The notes: generated by a model from the sequence alone, not told the origin. Counted from the first letter of the stretch, positions 9,169 through 17,835 are shown. The stretch: 48,324 nt of DNA from Flavobacteriaceae bacterium (GCA_028281065.1 JANQKN010000127.1:1-48324); one strand, 5' to 3'. A program made the numbers and translations.

Positions 9169-10755
9169 CTATTTCTTGATGAAACGCTGTGTACGAATCA
9201 GGTTTTTATCGAACACACGTAGGAAGTAGTTTCCTTGAGCCAAATAGGATACATCTATAGTTTCTGAAGTAAGCTTTGCATTGGCAACCCTCTTCCCGCT
9301 GGCATCAAAAATGGTGTAGATCGGGTTGTCGAAATCTGAAACCGTTCCAAGGTTTAGGATATCCGAGGTTGGGTTAGGGTATAGGATAAGATTATCTACT
9401 ACCGTATCTTCCAATCCAAGAGTGCTTCCTTCAACAACCTCTATGGATTGGTTGGCATCCACTCCTTCAACGATGTCGATGATCCCGGAAGTCCAGTAAA
9501 CGGTAATATCCACAGTATCATCCGCTCCCAATCCAAAGTGGGTGTTCAAACTACTCATGCTGCCAAACCCTTCCCCACTGCGTACATCACGTATCTGGGT
9601 TCCCATGGCAGAAGTAATTTCTACTCGGGCGCCGATACCATCTATATTACTTTCGGTTCCAACCGTATTTACCTTGAGCCAATTATTGGAATTTCCATTG
9701 TTATAATAAATCGTGTTTCCAAAGAATGCATCCACAAACCCATCGTTATTGGCATCTCCAAAAGCTCTATTAGTAAATGTTGTGGGTGCACCAACGGTAA
9801 ACGTCAAATCCCCGTTTCCATATAGAATAGTATTAGAACTTGCGATATCGGCATACCCATCGTTGTTAAAGTCGTATGTGGCATTTTCGACATCGGTACT
9901 GTTAAAATTTTCCAGTCCGGATCCGACCATGACATCTGTAAAAGTACCGTCCCCATTGTTTCTCATAAGACGGTGAAACCCACCCGCAAAACTACTAGCT
10001 CCTATCCATGCATCCATGTCACCGTCATTGTCGTAATCCGCCCAAGCCGAGGACCAGGTTTGTATTTCGTCTTCTAAATTTGTTTCGATACCGACTTCGG
10101 TATATGTTCCATCTCCATTGTTTCGGTGAATTTCGTTAACGGGAATCGACGAACCGCATTTTGCAAGGAAAAGATCCACATCGCGGTCGTTGTCGTAATC
10201 GACCCAAACAGAACCATAATTACCATTTGGCACAATACTAAAGCCACCTTGATTGAAAGCAAGGTTCCCACTGCCATCATTTAGGTAATAGACGTTATTA
10301 TCTATATCATGGCAAACAAAGGCATCTAGATGACCGTCGTTGTTGATATCCACAAAATTGGAACGCTGGGAGAAAACAAACTCGCTTCCAGATATTTCAG
10401 CATACGCCGTTCCGTTGTCATTGGCCCTCATAAAAGTTACCCCACTTCCCCCTCCATAAAGAAGATCGGTATATCCATTGCGATCATAGTCTGCGGCCGC
10501 TATGCTCCATGAAGGAAGATGAGTAGCTGGGGGAGTGTCAATATTAACCATATTGAAGGAACCATCCTCCTGTTGGTGAAAGATCTGAATGTTGTTATTG
10601 GATACAGAAATGATGTCGTCCAGGTGATCTCCATTCATATCTACAATGGCCCGGCTATACCCTATAGTAGCAATGTTTTGTGACGTAAAGGTTACTTCTT
10701 GGGCTATCAAAGGAAAAACCGTCATTAAGGCACCCCATAAAATAGTTTTTTTCAT
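9169..10755 (-). CDS. CRTAC-like secreted protein, copy 1 (FG-GAP/VCBS, ASPIC/UnbV, T9SS type A tail)
   Basis: This is a 528-residue secreted protein. It has a signal peptide (about 1-18), then a series of FG-GAP/VCBS blades with calcium-binding D-N-D-G-type loops such as DMNGDHLDD, DINNDGHLD, DYDNDRDVD, DYDNDGDMD and DFNNDGYAD (about 40-330). An ASPIC/UnbV domain follows at about 355-440 ('NIDGIGARVEI', 'RSGEGFGSMSSLNTHFGLG', 'VYWTSGIIDIV'), and then a type A T9SS sorting domain (about 460-528) starting YPNPTSD and ending RFIKK. This order is that of CRTAC-family proteins; the ligand is unknown, and surface display or secretion by T9SS is expected. It is one of three tandem copies, each with its own terminator. 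Confidence 0.9.
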   Translation of the reverse strand: MKKTILWGALMTVFPLIAQEVTFTSQNIATIGYSRAIVDMNGDHLDDIISVSNNNIQIFHQQEDGSFNMVNIDTPPATHLPSWSIAAADYDRNGYTDLLYGGGSGVTFMRANDNGTAYAEISGSEFVFSQRSNFVDINNDGHLDAFVCHDIDNNVYYLNDGSGNLAFNQGGFSIVPNGNYGSVWVDYDNDRDVDLFLAKCGSSIPVNEIHRNNGDGTYTEVGIETNLEDEIQTWSSAWADYDNDGDMDAWIGASSFAGGFHRLMRNNGDGTFTDVMVGSGLENFNSTDVENATYDFNNDGYADIASSNTILYGNGDLTFTVGAPTTFTNRAFGDANNDGFVDAFFGNTIYYNNGNSNNWLKVNTVGTESNIDGIGARVEITSAMGTQIRDVRSGEGFGSMSSLNTHFGLGADDTVDITVYWTSGIIDIVEGVDANQSIEVVEGSTLGLEDTVVDNLILYPNPTSDILNLGTVSDFDNPIYTIFDASGKRVANAKLTSETIDVSYLAQGNYFLRVFDKNLIRTQRFIKK

Positions 10756-10798
10756 GGTAAATGTATTTTACTACAATTTACCTTAGAGTATGATATTT

Positions 10799-10844
10799 AT
10801 TTTGTATTAGGGGCAGACGTTTATGGGAATTATATGAGAAACCG
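10799..10844. repeat. 46-bp intergenic repeat, copy A
   Basis: This block matches 12551-12596 at 42 of 46 positions. It lies between CRTAC copies 1 and 2, upstream of copy 1. Its right part (GGGAATTATATGAGAAACCG) also resembles the sequence around the stop codon of the DoxX-like gene at 15805. It is probably a scar of the duplication that built the array. Confidence 0.75.
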
Positions 10845-10865
10845 ACGTTAAGTGAATAATAAAAA

Positions 10866-10890
10866 AACGCCACTTGTTGTAAGCGGCGTT
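10866..10890 (-). terminator. Intrinsic terminator of CRTAC copy 2
   Basis: AACGCCACTT and AAGCGGCGTT form a 10-base stem with one mismatch and a GTTGT loop. A T run follows on the - strand, 33 bases after the stop at 10923. It is a paralogue of the hairpin at 9112-9136, with the same flanking sequence GGTATAATTACCTAGTTGAT. Confidence 0.7.
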
Positions 10891-10922
10891 TTGGTATAAT
10901 TACCTAGTTGATAGAATCTTGT

Positions 10923-12506
10923 CTATTTCTTGATGAAACGTTGTGTGCGAATCAGGTTTTTATCGAACACACGTAGGAAATAGTTTCCTTGAGCCAAATA
11001 GGATACATCTATGGATTCTGAAGTAAGCTTTGCATTGGCAACCCTCTTCCCGCTGGCATCAAAAATGGTGTAGATCGGGTTGTCGAAATCGGTAACAGTC
11101 CCAAGGTTTAGGATATCCGAGGTTGGGTTTGGGTACAGGATGAGGTTGTCTACTACTGTATCTTCCAATCCAAGGGTGCCTCCTTCGATGATCTCTATGC
11201 CTTGATTAGCATCCACTCCTTCAACGATGTCGATGATCCCGGAAGTCCAGTAAACGGTAATATCCACAGTATCATCCGCTCCCAATCCAAAGTGGGTATT
11301 CAAGCTACTCATATCCCCAAATCCTTCACCACTACGAACGTCGCGTATTTGGGTTCCAGAAGCGGAAGAGATTTCTACACGGGCCCCGATACCATCAATA
11401 TTGCTTTCGGTACCAACCGTATAGATTTTGATCCAGTTATTTGAGTTACCGTTATTGTAATATATGGTGTTGTTATTCACTATATCAATAAAGCCATCGT
11501 TATTGACGTCCCCAAAAGCGCCATTGCCAAATGTAGTAGGAGCCCCAATGGTAAACGTCATATCCCCGTTTCCGTATAGTATGATGTTCGAACTTACGAT
11601 ATCGGCATACCCATCGTTGTTAAAATCGTGTGTGGCATTCTCGATGCTGGTATTGTTAAAGCCCTCCAGTCCAGACCCAACCATAACATCGGTAAATGTT
11701 CCGTCTCCATTATTTCTCATAAGTCGGTGGAACCCACCTCCAAGACTACTGGCCCCGACCCATGCATCCATATCTCCATCGTTGTCATAATCCGCCCAAG
11801 CAGAGGACCAGGTTTGTACTCCATCTGCCAAATTTGCTTCATCCCCAACCTCAGTGTATGTTCCATCTCCGTTATTTCGATGAATTTCGTTAATAGGTCC
11901 TCCTCCGCATTTTGCAAGGAAAAGATCCACATCGCGGTCGTTGTCATAATCGATCCAAACCGAGCCGTAATTACCACCAGGGAATGCGCTAAGACCACCT
12001 TGAAAAAAAGTAAGGTTTCCACTGCCATCGTTTAGGAAATAGACATTGTCGTCTACATCATGACAGACAAAGGCATCTAAGTGACCATCGTTATTGATGT
12101 CCACAAAATTGGAGCGCTGGGAGAATACAAATTCATTTCCTGACATCTCGGTATAGGCCGTTCCATCATCATTGGCTTTCATAAAGGTTACCCCGCTTCC
12201 TGCTCCGTATAAAAGATCGGTGTATCCATTACGATCAAAGTCAGCAGCGGCGATACTCCAAGAAGCTGGATAGGTAGCAGGTTCCGTATTAATAGTGACC
12301 ATTTCTAGTGTACCATCTTCTTGCTGAAAAAAGACTTCAAGGAAATCAGAAGAAGCGGAAACGATATCGTCCAAGTGGTCTCCATTCATATCTACAATAG
12401 TCCGACTAGCATTTAAGGTGTTGATATCTTGGGTCGTAAAGGTAACTTCTTGGGCCATCAAGGGAAAGACAGCCATGAGAGTACCTAATAAAATAGTTTT
12501 TTTCAT
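10923..12506 (-). CDS. CRTAC-like secreted protein, copy 2 (FG-GAP/VCBS, ASPIC/UnbV, T9SS type A tail)
   Basis: This 527-residue protein has the same architecture as its two neighbours: signal peptide (MKKTILLGTLMAVFPLMAQ), FG-GAP/VCBS blades with acidic D-x-D-x-D-G loops, an ASPIC/UnbV domain (about 355-440) and a type A sorting tail ending RFIKK. I chose the ATG at 12506 because it starts the conserved MKKTILLG signal; an in-frame start at 12536 would only add residues before it. The last 80 residues are nearly identical to copy 1, while the propeller regions differ more. That pattern fits recent duplication or gene conversion of the 3' ends. Confidence 0.9.
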   Translation of the reverse strand: MKKTILLGTLMAVFPLMAQEVTFTTQDINTLNASRTIVDMNGDHLDDIVSASSDFLEVFFQQEDGTLEMVTINTEPATYPASWSIAAADFDRNGYTDLLYGAGSGVTFMKANDDGTAYTEMSGNEFVFSQRSNFVDINNDGHLDAFVCHDVDDNVYFLNDGSGNLTFFQGGLSAFPGGNYGSVWIDYDNDRDVDLFLAKCGGGPINEIHRNNGDGTYTEVGDEANLADGVQTWSSAWADYDNDGDMDAWVGASSLGGGFHRLMRNNGDGTFTDVMVGSGLEGFNNTSIENATHDFNNDGYADIVSSNIILYGNGDMTFTIGAPTTFGNGAFGDVNNDGFIDIVNNNTIYYNNGNSNNWIKIYTVGTESNIDGIGARVEISSASGTQIRDVRSGEGFGDMSSLNTHFGLGADDTVDITVYWTSGIIDIVEGVDANQGIEIIEGGTLGLEDTVVDNLILYPNPTSDILNLGTVTDFDNPIYTIFDASGKRVANAKLTSESIDVSYLAQGNYFLRVFDKNLIRTQRFIKK

Positions 12507-12550
12507 GATAAATAGTTGTTTTACAGCAATGTACATGAAGATACGCTTTT

Positions 12551-12596
12551 ATTTTGTACTAGGGACAGACATTTGTGGGAATTATATGAGAAACCG
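12551..12596. repeat. 46-bp intergenic repeat, copy B
   Basis: This is the second copy of the repeat at 10799-10844 (four differences). It lies between CRTAC copies 2 and 3, upstream of copy 2 on the - strand. The pair sits in the same position relative to a downstream copy's start, as expected if it was duplicated together with the gene. Confidence 0.75.
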
Positions 12597-12620
12597 CTCT
12601 TAAAGCGATAAGAATAAAAA

Positions 12621-12646
12621 AAACGCCACTTGTACAAGTGGCGTTT
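12621..12646 (-). terminator. Intrinsic terminator of CRTAC copy 3
   Basis: This is a perfect 26-base palindrome with arms AAACGCCACTTGT and ACAAGTGGCGTTT. A run of A on the + strand (T on the - strand transcript) follows, 31 bases downstream of the stop at 12677. Confidence 0.75.
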
Positions 12647-12676
12647 AATCTATATAGTTAAGCTACAAGGCTTTAT

Positions 12677-14275
12677 CTATTTCTTGATGAAGCGTTGTGT
12701 ACGAATCAGGTTTTTATCGAAGACACGAAGAAAGTAATTTCCTTGAGCCAAATGGGATACATCTATGGATTCTGAAGTAAGCTTCGCATTGGCAACCCTT
12801 TTTCCGGTTGTATCGAAAATAGTATAGATGGGGTTGTCGAAATCGTTAATAGTTCCAAGGTTCAGGATATCCGAAGTTGGATTCGGGTATAGGATGAGGT
12901 TATTCACCACGGTATCTTCTAAGCCTAGGGTAGTTCCTTCAATAACCTCTATGGCCTGATTGGCATCTACATCCTCAACAATGTCTATGATCCCGGAAGT
13001 CCAGTAGATTGTGATATCTACGGTTTCGTCACTTCCTAATCCAAAGTGGGTATTCATACTACTCATATCCCCAAATCCTTCACCACTACGAACATCGCGC
13101 ATCTGGGTTCCAGAAGCTGAGGAGATTTCTACACGGGCCCCGATACCATCAACATTACTATCGGTACCAACTGTATAGATTTTGATCCAATTATTTGCGT
13201 TTCCATTATTGTAGTATATGGTACCACCTTCAAAAACATCAATGAACCCATCGTTATTGGCATCCCCAAAAGCTCCATTGGTAAATGATGTAGGCGCACC
13301 AACGGTAAAGGTCATATCTCCGTTTCCATATAATATGGTGTTCGAGCTTGCGATATCGGCATACCCATCGTTATTAAAATCGTGTGTGGCATTCTCGATA
13401 CCGGTACTGTTAAAGCCTTCCAGTCCAGATCCAACCATAACATCGGTAAAAGTTCCATCACCGTTGTTTCTCATAAGACGGTGGAATCCATCTCCTAGAC
13501 TACTGGCTCCAACCCATGCATCCATATCTCCATCGTTGTCATAATCTGCCCAAGCTGAGGACCAGGTTTGCATGTCGTCTTCCAATCCCACAATGGCACC
13601 TACTTCGGTAAAAGTTCCGTCACCATTGTTGTTGTGCAACTCGTTATCCCTACGGGCAGACTCACCCCCACATTTTGCAATGAAAAGATCCACATCGCGA
13701 TCGTTGTCATAATCGATCCAAACAGAACCGTAGTGACCTCCCGAAGGATAGTCCCCAAGACCTCCTTGATTGTATGTTAAATTGGCATCTCCGTCGTTGA
13801 TATAGTATACATTAGGTTCTACATCATGGCAAACGAAAGCATCCAAATGGCCATCGTTGTTAATGTCCACAAAATTGGAGCGCTGTGAGAATACGAACTC
13901 ACTTCCTGAAATTTCGGTATAAGCTGTTCCGTCGTCACTGGCAATCATAAAAGTTACTCCACTTCCTCCGCCATAAAGAAGATCGGTATATCCGTTTCGG
14001 GTTAAATCCCCAGCAGCCATACTCCAAGAGGGAAGGTTGTTTGCATTGGAAGTCCCAATGTTTACCATATCGAAGGAACCGTCGTCCTGCTGGTAAAAGA
14101 TTTGAATGTTGTTACTGGATACGGAAACGATATCATCCAGATGGTCTCCGTTCATATCCACCAAGGTTCGGCTATACGTACCGATAGTGGCAATTCCTTG
14201 TGTCGTAAAGGTAACTTCTTGTGCCATCAAAGGAAAGACAGCCATAAGAGCACCCAATAAAATAGTTTTTTTCAT
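12677..14275 (-). CDS. CRTAC-like secreted protein, copy 3 (FG-GAP/VCBS, ASPIC/UnbV, T9SS type A tail)
   Basis: This 532-residue protein is the first of the array in transcription order, with the same domain plan as copies 1 and 2. It differs by a short insertion in one blade (GGESARRDNELHN, where copy 2 has a shorter loop). The start is the ATG at 14275, beginning the shared MKKTILLGALMAVFP signal. Its start lies only 26 bases after the stop of the diheme cytochrome gene, so these two are probably co-transcribed, while terminators separate the later copies. ASPIC/UnbV occurs at 'NVDGIGARVEI' and 'YWTSGIIDIV'. Confidence 0.9.
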   Translation of the reverse strand: MKKTILLGALMAVFPLMAQEVTFTTQGIATIGTYSRTLVDMNGDHLDDIVSVSSNNIQIFYQQDDGSFDMVNIGTSNANNLPSWSMAAGDLTRNGYTDLLYGGGSGVTFMIASDDGTAYTEISGSEFVFSQRSNFVDINNDGHLDAFVCHDVEPNVYYINDGDANLTYNQGGLGDYPSGGHYGSVWIDYDNDRDVDLFIAKCGGESARRDNELHNNNGDGTFTEVGAIVGLEDDMQTWSSAWADYDNDGDMDAWVGASSLGDGFHRLMRNNGDGTFTDVMVGSGLEGFNSTGIENATHDFNNDGYADIASSNTILYGNGDMTFTVGAPTSFTNGAFGDANNDGFIDVFEGGTIYYNNGNANNWIKIYTVGTDSNVDGIGARVEISSASGTQMRDVRSGEGFGDMSSMNTHFGLGSDETVDITIYWTSGIIDIVEDVDANQAIEVIEGTTLGLEDTVVNNLILYPNPTSDILNLGTINDFDNPIYTIFDTTGKRVANAKLTSESIDVSHLAQGNYFLRVFDKNLIRTQRFIKK

Positions 14276-14301
14276 GATAAATAGATTCAATATTTGATAG
14301 G

Positions 14302-15696
14302 TTAATTACAGTTTTCTGATAAGGAATTAATCCATTCCTCTATTAAAGCAACACCTTCTTCGTGTTGTATGGTTCGGCCTATTAAAGGCATTCTATATTG
14401 TTCTTCATTTGTACTTAAACGGAAAAATAGTACTGAGTCGTCAGGATCCCCTGGCGTAACGATCTTACTGTTTTCGTAACCAGGCACTGGTGTTTGTGGG
14501 TCGTCACAAACCCCCATATTTACAGGATCGGTAGTTTCGTTGAAAGCAAATCGCACGGCACGGTAATTACAGTGCCCTCCGTCACTATGACAACTTGCAC
14601 AGTTGATGTCGAAATAGGAACGTACCCTAAGCTCCAAGGGTTGCGAAGTGTCGTAATAATCTACAACACCATTGATGCTTGCTGGAACATTTCCTTGCAG
14701 GTATCCCACATCCATCCATTTTTGGATCTGATTGGAAGTACCGTCATCATAGGCATAGTCAGAATCCAAACTCTGCGGCTTCGTGCCTATTGGAGCATTT
14801 AGGAAGTCTGCTTTATGACAGGTAAAACATTGGCTGTCGGCAGGGATGCGGTAATTGGCCGATTTTTCTTCTCCATCCTGTAGCCAGGTAATATCCACAA
14901 AACCACCATCACCAGACGTATCTAAATCAGCTTCATTCTGTGCACTGTTCCAAATATAATTGGCGGTAATCCACCCATCGTTCTTTTTTATAAGCAAACG
15001 GGTTTCGATAATCTGGGTGGTATTTCCAGGCTGTACGTTATCGTAGTAAAAAGTCTTTATGAGCATGGTTCCCACAGGGAACTCCAACAAATCATGGTCG
15101 CTAACATAAGAGGCACTGGTTCCCATAGGCATCCACACGTATCTTTTTTTCAGGGCGTAATCTGTGAACAACGTACTGGTAGGCTTGTAGGGAAGTACCC
15201 CATAAACAGGAGTATGGTCTGCTAGGTTGCCTTCGAAAAAGTTATAATCCGAAAGTTTTGGGTAAGGAATTGCATCTAGATCATAGTTCACAGGGGAAAC
15301 TGGTAACACATTAATGGTTACAGTTTCTGTTTCACAATTCTCCCCATTAAGATCGCAGATGGTGTACTGAAAAGTAGCATTTCCAGAAAAAGTACCATCG
15401 GGGGTATAACGGATACGGTCATCTTGGGTGTTGGATGGGGTTCCGTTATTCTGAATGGTAGCTGTACCCGATGAAGGGTTGCTTATTTCCAATTGCCCAT
15501 CGGCGGGAACATTTGTATCGTTGGAAAATATGGCAATATCTACGGTAGCGTTCTGAAACACTTCAGCATTGTCCGGTTGGGTAACAATGTTTAATGGGAC
15601 ATAATCATCACCGCCTCCACCATCATCTTTATTACAGCTGTAGAAAATCGCGCTAAGCGCCAAAAAACCAAAGAATTGTAGGCAAATTCTTTTCAT
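14302..15696 (-). CDS. SO2930-like diheme c-type cytochrome lipoprotein with N-terminal Ig-like domain
   Basis: This 464-residue lipoprotein (signal with Cys21, FYSC) starts with a Gly/Asp-rich linker. A bacterial Ig/cadherin-like domain with tandem-repeat character follows at about 35-133 ('DDRIRYTPDGTFSGNATFQYTI'). The remaining ~330 residues carry two heme c attachment motifs, CFTCH (290-294) and CASCH (366-370), plus a late Met (YRMP) that could be a heme ligand. This layout fits the SO2930 diheme family. The role is probably extracytoplasmic electron transfer; the partners are unknown. The gene is 26 bases upstream of CRTAC copy 3, so the cytochrome and the propeller protein are likely expressed together. 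Confidence 0.82.
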   Translation of the reverse strand: MKRICLQFFGFLALSAIFYSCNKDDGGGGDDYVPLNIVTQPDNAEVFQNATVDIAIFSNDTNVPADGQLEISNPSSGTATIQNNGTPSNTQDDRIRYTPDGTFSGNATFQYTICDLNGENCETETVTINVLPVSPVNYDLDAIPYPKLSDYNFFEGNLADHTPVYGVLPYKPTSTLFTDYALKKRYVWMPMGTSASYVSDHDLLEFPVGTMLIKTFYYDNVQPGNTTQIIETRLLIKKNDGWITANYIWNSAQNEADLDTSGDGGFVDITWLQDGEEKSANYRIPADSQCFTCHKADFLNAPIGTKPQSLDSDYAYDDGTSNQIQKWMDVGYLQGNVPASINGVVDYYDTSQPLELRVRSYFDINCASCHSDGGHCNYRAVRFAFNETTDPVNMGVCDDPQTPVPGYENSKIVTPGDPDDSVLFFRLSTNEEQYRMPLIGRTIQHEEGVALIEEWINSLSENCN

Positions 15697-15723
15697 ATAA
15701 ACTCGTAAACAATTTTTTATTAA

Positions 15724-15751
15724 AAAAGGGCTTCCATTTTGGAAACCCTTA
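15724..15751 (-). terminator. Intrinsic terminator of DoxX-like gene
   Basis: AAGGG-C-TTCCA pairs with TGGAA-A-CCCTT (one internal mismatch). On the - strand a T run follows. It lies about 55 bases after the stop of the gene at 15805-16206 and just before the cytochrome gene. Confidence 0.65.
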
Positions 15752-15804
15752 AAAGTACTAAAAACTTTTGTTTACAAGCCTTTACAGCCCTTTTTGTGGG
15801 AAAT

Positions 15805-16206
15805 TTATGAGAAAAGCGGGCGATAACTATCCCAATTTCTATAGATAAGATAGGCATTTACAAGAGCCACCAAAATAGCAGGCCCAATATTTGGGAGGTT
15901 TACAAAGGCATGAAACAACACAATATTTATAGAAATAGGCACCAACATAACCAATGCAAATGGAACCCATTTTTTTAGAACCAACAGTAATCCCACTACG
16001 ATTTCGGTAAGTCCCACCAAGTGCATGATGTATCCCTTGCCTGCATTTGGATCGTCCCCAGAATAGCGTAAAGCATCAAAAAGATATTCTGCTTCTGGGA
16101 AGCCTGTGAAATTGAAATCCTGTAAGAACCAGAAGAACTTATTAAAGCCAAATGCCAAAAGCATAAGCCCTAATCCTATACGTAAAATAATGTGAAAGAT
16201 TTTCAT
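15805..16206 (-). CDS. DoxX/MauE-like small membrane protein
   Basis: This 133-residue, four-helix membrane protein is paralogous to the one at 8696-9070. Both contain GFNKF/GLNKF near the N-terminus, KKWVPFAL, PISINI and a final YRPLF. It carries about nine extra residues between helices 1 and 2 ('GDDPNAGKGY'). It lies upstream of the cytochrome/CRTAC cluster and is separated from it by a terminator. No catalytic motif is visible, and membership of the DoxX/MauE superfamily is the only safe call. Confidence 0.8.
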   Translation of the reverse strand: MKIFHIILRIGLGLMLLAFGFNKFFWFLQDFNFTGFPEAEYLFDALRYSGDDPNAGKGYIMHLVGLTEIVVGLLLVLKKWVPFALVMLVPISINIVLFHAFVNLPNIGPAILVALVNAYLIYRNWDSYRPLFS

Positions 16207-16273
16207 TGTTGTCTTTTTGAAAGGTTATGCGCCTTTAGACGAGCCTTTTCAAAAACACTTACAAAACAAAGCT

Positions 16274-17263
16274 TTACACCAATTCGTGATGCAGTAGGTA
16301 TTCGGCAATTTGGATGGCATTGGTAGCCGCCCCTTTTCGGAGGTTATCACTAACCACCCACAGGTTTAATGTATTGGGTTGGGTTTCGTCCCTTCGCAAT
16401 CTACCCACAAAGACCTCATCTTTATCATGTGCGTATATGGGCATGGGATACGTATTGGTGTCTGGGTTGTCCTGTACAGTAACCCCTGGAGTTGCATGGA
16501 GTATTTGCCTAATTTCCTTGAGATCGAAATCGTTTCTGAATTCCACGTTTACCGCTTCACTGTGCCCTCCCGCTGTAGGGATACGTACTGCGGTTGCTGA
16601 AACCGAAAACGTACGATCGTCCAAAATCTTCTGGGGTTCGCGGGCCAACTTCATCTCTTCTTTGGTGTAACCGTTTTCTTCAAACAAATCACAGTGAGGA
16701 AGCGCGTTTTTATGAATAGGGTATGGATAGGCCATTTCCCCACGCTGTCCTGAGATTTCATTTTCCAATTGCTTTACAGCTTTCACCCCTGTTCCTGAAA
16801 CAGATTGGTAGGTAGAAACCACCACACGCTTCATCTGGTATTTTTTATGCAAGGGAGCCAAGGCCATGACCATCTGGATGGTAGAACAATTGGGATTGGC
16901 AATGATTTTATCCTCTTTGGTAAGCACATCGGCATTGATTTCGGGAACAACCAACTTTTTGTTGGGATCCATACGCCAAGCAGACGAATTGTCGATCACT
17001 GTGGTACCAGCCTCTGCAAATTTAGGGGCCCACTCCAATGAAGTGTTTCCTCCAGCAGAAAAGATTGCGATATCGGGTTTGGCATCTATCGCGTCCTGAA
17101 GGCCAATAATTTTGTGGAGCTTTCCTTTAAACAGGATTTCCCTTCCTACAGATCGTTGGGAAGCAACTGGAAGCATCTCTTTTATAGGGAAGTGCCGTTC
17201 TTCCAATAATTTCAACATTACACTGCCTACCATACCGGTGGCACCAACTACAGCTACTCTCAT
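16274..17263 (-). CDS. asd: Aspartate-semialdehyde dehydrogenase
   Basis: This enzyme reduces aspartyl phosphate to aspartate semialdehyde with NADPH, the branch step to lysine/diaminopimelate, threonine and methionine. The protein begins with a Rossmann motif VVGATGMVG. It carries the catalytic Cys in NPNCSTIQM, then the 'TYQSVSGTGVKAVKQLENE' active-site loop and RIPTAGGHSEAV. I favour the ATG at 17263 (329 aa, MRVAVVGATG). An in-frame ATG at 17281 also exists, but a TAnnTTTG promoter box at 17282-17289 would place transcription initiation inside that longer version. Confidence 0.93.
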   Translation of the reverse strand: MRVAVVGATGMVGSVMLKLLEERHFPIKEMLPVASQRSVGREILFKGKLHKIIGLQDAIDAKPDIAIFSAGGNTSLEWAPKFAEAGTTVIDNSSAWRMDPNKKLVVPEINADVLTKEDKIIANPNCSTIQMVMALAPLHKKYQMKRVVVSTYQSVSGTGVKAVKQLENEISGQRGEMAYPYPIHKNALPHCDLFEENGYTKEEMKLAREPQKILDDRTFSVSATAVRIPTAGGHSEAVNVEFRNDFDLKEIRQILHATPGVTVQDNPDTNTYPMPIYAHDKDEVFVGRLRRDETQPNTLNLWVVSDNLRKGAATNAIQIAEYLLHHELV

Positions 17264-17281
17264 TTTTGGGCGGTTTTCCAT

Positions 17282-17289
17282 CAAATGTA
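17282..17289 (-). promoter_or_regulatory. Putative promoter -7 box of asd
   Basis: TACATTTG on the - strand is a perfect match to the Bacteroidota -7 consensus TAnnTTTG. It lies 18 bases upstream of the preferred asd ATG. No TTG with the usual 17-23-base spacing is present, so the assignment rests on one element. Confidence 0.35.
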
Positions 17290-17332
17290 AATCTTTATGA
17301 AATTGGCCTGTAAAATTACAACGAAAAAAAAG

Positions 17333-17358
17333 ACCATCCTGTCGAAAAACAGGATGGT
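17333..17358 (-). terminator. Intrinsic terminator of mscL
   Basis: This perfect 10-base stem (ACCATCCTGT / ACAGGATGGT) has a 6-base loop. On the - strand a run of T follows, about 40 bases downstream of the mscL stop. Confidence 0.8.
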
Positions 17359-17395
17359 TTTGTTAAAATATGTAGTGTAGCGGTCGTTTTGTGTC

Positions 17396-17806
17396 TTATT
17401 TCTTAAGCGCGTCCCTAATTTCGGTAAGCAAATCGATTTCGGACGGACCTGGATCTGGAGCAGGAGCTTCTTCTTTCTTCTTTTTGGTTTTGTTGTATGC
17501 CTTAACAATGATGAACAAAACAAAACCTACAGTAATTAAGTTGATGATGGAGTTAATCCATTTTCCATATGCGATCACAGCACCACCGCCTTCTTTGGCA
17601 GCTTCCATTGTTGGGTATTCTGCGCCGTCCATTGCGTAGAACAAGTCTTGAAAATCAGTTCCGCCTGCAAAGTGACCCACAATAGGCATCATGATATCAT
17701 TTACGAAACCATTGATAACAAGCCCCATTGCCCCGGCCAAAATTACAGCTACGGCTAGATCGATGACATTGCCTGTCATGATAAACTCTTTGAATTCTTT
17801 AAGCAT
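17396..17806 (-). CDS. mscL: Large-conductance mechanosensitive channel
   Basis: At 136 residues the length is normal for MscL. The amphipathic N-terminal helix MLKEFKEFIMTGNVIDLAVAV is conserved (only the start needs reading). The pore-lining TM1 contains the small-residue stretch AVILAGAMG, a periplasmic loop spans about 45-80, TM2 is at about 84-104, and the C-terminal helix ends 'LLTEIRDALKK'. It opens under membrane tension to release solutes on hypo-osmotic shock. A monocistronic layout is likely, since its own terminator follows and alr ends 74 bases upstream. Confidence 0.95.
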   Translation of the reverse strand: MLKEFKEFIMTGNVIDLAVAVILAGAMGLVINGFVNDIMMPIVGHFAGGTDFQDLFYAMDGAEYPTMEAAKEGGGAVIAYGKWINSIINLITVGFVLFIIVKAYNKTKKKKEEAPAPDPGPSEIDLLTEIRDALKK

Positions 17807-17835
17807 TTTGATTGGTTTTGAGGGTTAATAACCTC

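Noticed and set aside
9200..14200. Regularly spaced repeats that at first look like a CRISPR array or satellite.
   Set aside because: They are the codons of FG-GAP/VCBS blades and three gene copies; there are no short constant repeats with unique spacers.
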